Part shown: in pieces, positions 23,321-25,736 of the stretch
How positions within the stretch are numbered: position 1 is the first letter of the stretch
Layout of the letters: every line of letters starts with the position of its first letter
Source: JBCCGI01 sp039029355
GTDB lineage: Bacteria > Planctomycetota > UBA1135 > GCA-002686595
Length of the DNA stretch: 25,736 bases
Reading direction: 5' to 3'
NCBI GenBank assembly: GCA_039029355.1
Contig: JBCCGI010000100.1
Span: 1 to 25,736 of the forward strand
Notes under the pieces: model-generated
Seen by the model: only the letters and a program-made list of their open reading frames with translations
What the model was told of the DNA's origin: nothing
Database searches by the model: none
Made by a program: the position numbers and the translations under genes

Positions 23321-25387
23321 TTGGGTGACGAACGGAACCGGCGTTTTCCCTCGGTCCTTGGGGTCTATCTTGGACACGATCTTGGCGCGTGCCTTTTGCA
23401 GGGTGGCGCGATCGTAGCGGCAATCGAAGAGGAGCGCCTCAACCGCTTTAGGCATGGGCGGCCAAACAAAGTGGCCGGATTGTGGCCCGAGTTCGCTGGT
23501 CGATTCGGGTATGTGCCCTGGGCGTCGATCACCTACTGTCTTCGCACGGCCGAACTCGGGCTCAACGAGCTTGACCTCATCATGTTTGGCGACGAGATTT
23601 GGGGCGCGGCGGCGGCATCTACCGTCAACGAGCTCGTGCCCGTGCGCGATGCACGGAAGGTGATGTTCACTCCTAGGCTCGAGGGCGGCGCGCACCACTA
23701 TCACCACGCGCTGTCTGCGTTCCTTTCGTCGCCCTTCCCCAGCGCGGCGGTGTTGGTTGTTGATGGCGATGGAACGCGAGGTCGTCAAGGGTATGAAGCG
23801 GAGTCGGGGTTCTACTTCGAGGATCGCACCCACCGGGGAACGAGCGTGTTCAAAAACTGCTACGAGGAAAGTCTGCCGCGCGCTGGAGTGGGTTGGATGT
23901 ACGAGCAGGTCACCTTGCTCCTCGGATTCGGGAACTCCGACGTCTATGTTGCCGAGCCGGGTAAGACAATGGGGCTCGCACCGTACGGACAACGCCACCC
24001 CGACCTGCGAGAGCCTTGGCTTGCGTTCTCGGGGCACTCGGTTGACTTTGCGGGATTCCACGATTGGGTCGAGCGATATGGTCTCTCCGATGCAGTTCTA
24101 CCCGGTCGAGCGTCGGCGCCGTTCTCTGTCGATGGAGCCACACAGGGCGGGCTGGGGGGCTTTGGCGCGGACATCGCGCTGAAGGCACAATCGGAGCTTG
24201 AGAGAGCGATGCTCCATCTTGCGCGCTTCCTTAGAGAGAGTACGGGAGCCACGCGCCTGTGTCTTGCTGGCGGCGTCGCGCTCAATGCGGTCGCGAACGG
24301 GCTGATTCGGAGGTCGGGCCTCTTCGAGGAGGTCTTTGTGGTCCCACCTGCCAACGACTCCGGCCAGGCAGTAGGCCTCGCCTATCACGCACATCTGACG
24401 CTCCAAGAGTCAAACCCAGGATCCCCTGATGTCGCTCCTATGGACAGCGCGTTTCTTGGCAGGGAATACTCGCCGGCGGACGTTGACGATGTTGTTCGTA
24501 GGTCGAGAATCGAGTGGACCGAGTTCGACAAGGGACGTCTGGAGAGAGATGCGGCTTCACGGCTAGCTCGCGGAGATATCGTTGGCTGGTTTCAGGGACG
24601 GAGCGAGTTTGGCCCGAGAGCCCTCGGAAACAGGAGTGTTCTCGCCGATCCAAGGCCCGCTGCAATGAAGGACCGGATCAACTCGTTGATCAAGCATCGA
24701 GAGGCCTTTCGTCCATTCGCGCCCGCAGTGCTCGCAGAGCGCGCCGAGGAGGTCTTTGAGATGTCCGGGCCTTCCCCGTTCATGCAATTCGTCGCGCCGG
24801 TTCGTGAGTCGTGGCGGGGGCTTGTTCCCGCGATCGTTCACGTCGACGGTACGGCACGGTTGCAGACCGTGTCTGCTGACCGGCAACCTCTCCTTCACTC
24901 TCTTATCTCCGAGTTCGAGGTGTCGACCGGAGTGCCACTTCTCCTGAACACTTCGTTCAACCTGTGTGGGATGCCGATTGTGGAGACTCCCTTTGACGCT
25001 TTGGAGTGCTTTGTCATGTCTGAACTGGACGTATTGTACCTTGGGGGTGTTCGCTTGCTTCCTCCCCTGCTGGACCTCGTAGTTCCAGACTGGAATGTAT
25101 CCTGGTCATTGGTTAGGAGGCAGGGCGAGCCGCCGCATGTCGAGTGGGATTGTCCGTCAGGTAGAAAGAGATCGCTCGAAATTGCTGAATCGCTGAGTTC
25201 GGCGTTGGAGGCGGTTAATGGGGAAGAGTCGGTGGCTAGCCTGGCCGGCGGAGGCCGGAGGGAGCAAGTTGCCGTCGGACGGATGATGCGTCACTTGTGT
25301 CGCGCTGGTGCCGTCAAGCTTAGAGTTGGAGCCTTGGAGTTTGGGCGTCCGAGTTGGACCCGTCATTGGTGGCAGCGAGGCAAGTGA
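23321..25387 (+). CDS. Carbamoyltransferase of the NodU/CmcH/TobZ family with C-terminal extension (688 aa)
   Basis: Family members convert carbamoyl phosphate and ATP to carbamoyl-adenylate in an N-terminal Kae1-like domain, then pass the carbamoyl to a hydroxyl or amine. Seen here: GVYLGHDLGACLL (14-26), metal-binding His cluster HHYHHALSAF (125-134), VVDGDGTRG (147-154), LAGGVALNAVANG (315-327) and PPANDSGQAVG (342-352). The C-terminal domain has GWFQGRSEFGPRALGNRS (422-439), FRPFAPAV, VHVDGTARLQTV and LLNTSFN (541-547). Residues about 590-688 go beyond the usual end and look like a small helical domain (MMRHLCRAGAVKLRVG). The start is TTG at 23321, 3 nt after the GNAT stop and about 10 nt after AGGAG; no ATG lies near. 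It is last in the operon. Family members act on antibiotics and Nod factors; here the acceptor is unknown. Confidence 0.9.
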   Translation: MGDERNRRFPSVLGVYLGHDLGACLLQGGAIVAAIEEERLNRFRHGRPNKVAGLWPEFAGRFGYVPWASITYCLRTAELGLNELDLIMFGDEIWGAAAASTVNELVPVRDARKVMFTPRLEGGAHHYHHALSAFLSSPFPSAAVLVVDGDGTRGRQGYEAESGFYFEDRTHRGTSVFKNCYEESLPRAGVGWMYEQVTLLLGFGNSDVYVAEPGKTMGLAPYGQRHPDLREPWLAFSGHSVDFAGFHDWVERYGLSDAVLPGRASAPFSVDGATQGGLGGFGADIALKAQSELERAMLHLARFLRESTGATRLCLAGGVALNAVANGLIRRSGLFEEVFVVPPANDSGQAVGLAYHAHLTLQESNPGSPDVAPMDSAFLGREYSPADVDDVVRRSRIEWTEFDKGRLERDAASRLARGDIVGWFQGRSEFGPRALGNRSVLADPRPAAMKDRINSLIKHREAFRPFAPAVLAERAEEVFEMSGPSPFMQFVAPVRESWRGLVPAIVHVDGTARLQTVSADRQPLLHSLISEFEVSTGVPLLLNTSFNLCGMPIVETPFDALECFVMSELDVLYLGGVRLLPPLLDLVVPDWNVSWSLVRRQGEPPHVEWDCPSGRKRSLEIAESLSSALEAVNGEESVASLAGGGRREQVAVGRMMRHLCRAGAVKLRVGALEFGRPSWTRHWWQRGK

Positions 25388-25475
25388 AGTGCGGTGAGGG
25401 TTGCTGCTGAGGCAGCCCCCGAATCCCGGGCCACCGGAAGCTTGGATCTCGGTGTAGAACCTACACGGAGGAGCC

Positions 25476-25736
25476 ATGCGGAAGAGCCGATTCACCGAGG
25501 CCCAGATCATCGAGATCCTGAAGCAAGCCGAAGGCGGCGCGAAGGTCTCGGATCTAGCACGCGAGTACAGCGTCAGCACTCAGACCATCTACAACTGGCG
25601 CGCGAAGTACGGCGGGCTCGAGGTCAACGAGGCCAAGCGCCTGAAGGAGCTTGAAGAGGAGAACCGGCGGCTGAAGGAGATGGTCGCCGAGCTCTCGCTG
25701 AACGAACGCGCCCTGAAGTCGGCGCTTGGAAAAAAG
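25476..25736 (+). CDS. IS3-family transposase OrfA, cut by window end
   Basis: The ATG at 25476 follows a strong GGAGGAG site (25467-25473). The 87 visible codons encode a typical OrfA: MRKSRFTEAQIIEILKQAE, a helix-turn-helix (KVSDLAREYSVSTQTIYNWR), then a leucine-zipper-like coiled coil (RLKELEEENRRLKEMVAEL). OrfA binds the element's ends and is fused to the OrfB DDE recombinase by -1 frameshifting. The frame is open to the last base and intact as far as seen. Confidence 0.92.
   Translation, partial: MRKSRFTEAQIIEILKQAEGGAKVSDLAREYSVSTQTIYNWRAKYGGLEVNEAKRLKELEEENRRLKEMVAELSLNERALKSALGKK
25730..25736 (+). promoter_or_regulatory. A6G slippery heptamer for -1 frameshifting
   Basis: The last seven bases are AAAAAAG, phased as A AAA AAG relative to the orfA frame. 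This is the canonical IS3-family slippage site that makes OrfAB. The stimulatory structure, if any, and orfB lie beyond the window. Confidence 0.7.

Larger units (their letters stand above)
25408..25736 (+). mobile_element. Left end of an IS3-family insertion sequence
   Basis: A likely terminal repeat begins TGAGGCAGCCCCCGAATCCC at 25408, 68 nt before an IS3-type orfA start, the usual spacing. The element runs off the window, so its right end and target duplication cannot be seen. The base composition returns to the GC-rich style of the left half. The exact terminus is inference. Confidence 0.65.

Noticed and set aside
23321..25387. TsaD/Kae1 tRNA threonylcarbamoyl-transfer protein
   Set aside because: It shares the His cluster fold but is twice as long and has the C-terminal SEFGPRALGNRS domain of NodU/CmcH/TobZ enzymes.
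1..25736. CRISPR arrays, tRNA, rRNA or intrinsic terminators
   Set aside because: Reading through the window I saw no direct-repeat array, no tRNA-like cloverleaf with a CCA-type end, no rRNA text and no convincing GC hairpin with a T run. A covariance-model scan was not possible here.

Overview
The window is chromosomal DNA from a high-GC Gram-negative bacterium. Lipobox-type lipoproteins are abundant, the preprotein-translocase subunit YajC is present, and there is an exopolysaccharide priming glycosyltransferase of the kind found beside exosortase/PEP-CTERM loci. Planctomycetota or Myxococcota would fit, but nothing here fixes the phylum.

Region 1 (142-5550) is a run of five same-strand genes for secreted proteins: three lipoproteins of unknown function, a caspase-like (peptidase C14) lipoprotein and a large Ig-like/beta-propeller-like surface protein. 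Region 2 (5556-8255, minus strand) holds the glycosyltransferase, a YraN-family gene with no recognisable start codon, and yajC. Region 3 (8420-12925, plus strand) holds mnmA (tRNA 2-thiouridylation), a membrane protein with two von Willebrand A-type MIDAS motifs, and a HEAT-like lipoprotein. Base use throughout these regions is extremely GC-rich.

Region 4 (12926-13924) is insertion-sequence debris: a frameshifted IS256-type transposase remnant on the minus strand, then an IS3-type orfA with an in-frame stop and an orfB cut off after its N-terminus.

Region 5 (13925-25387) is the most interesting part. Its base composition is visibly less GC-rich, and it is a tight five-gene operon (junctions of -1, -4, -10 and +3 nt). 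The genes are: (a) an argininosuccinate-synthase homologue whose ATP and aspartate signatures are kept but whose citrulline pocket looks altered; (b) a 923-aa protein with two nucleotide-cyclase-homology domains, a possible PD-(D/E)xK domain and a NACHT NTPase; (c) a 1580-aa protein with N-terminal leucine-rich repeats, a second NACHT, pentapeptide repeats and a WD40-like tail; (d) a GNAT-fold acyltransferase; (e) a NodU/CmcH/TobZ-type carbamoyltransferase with a C-terminal extension. I know of no described system with this content. My inference is that the three enzymes make or transfer a carbamoyl/ureido/guanidino-type group on a small molecule or macromolecule. The two STAND NTPases would act as sensor or effector, as in NLR-like anti-phage systems. 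A new IS3-family element (25408 to the window end) begins 20 nt after the operon, so the cassette lies between mobile-element sequences, as accessory or defence islands commonly do.
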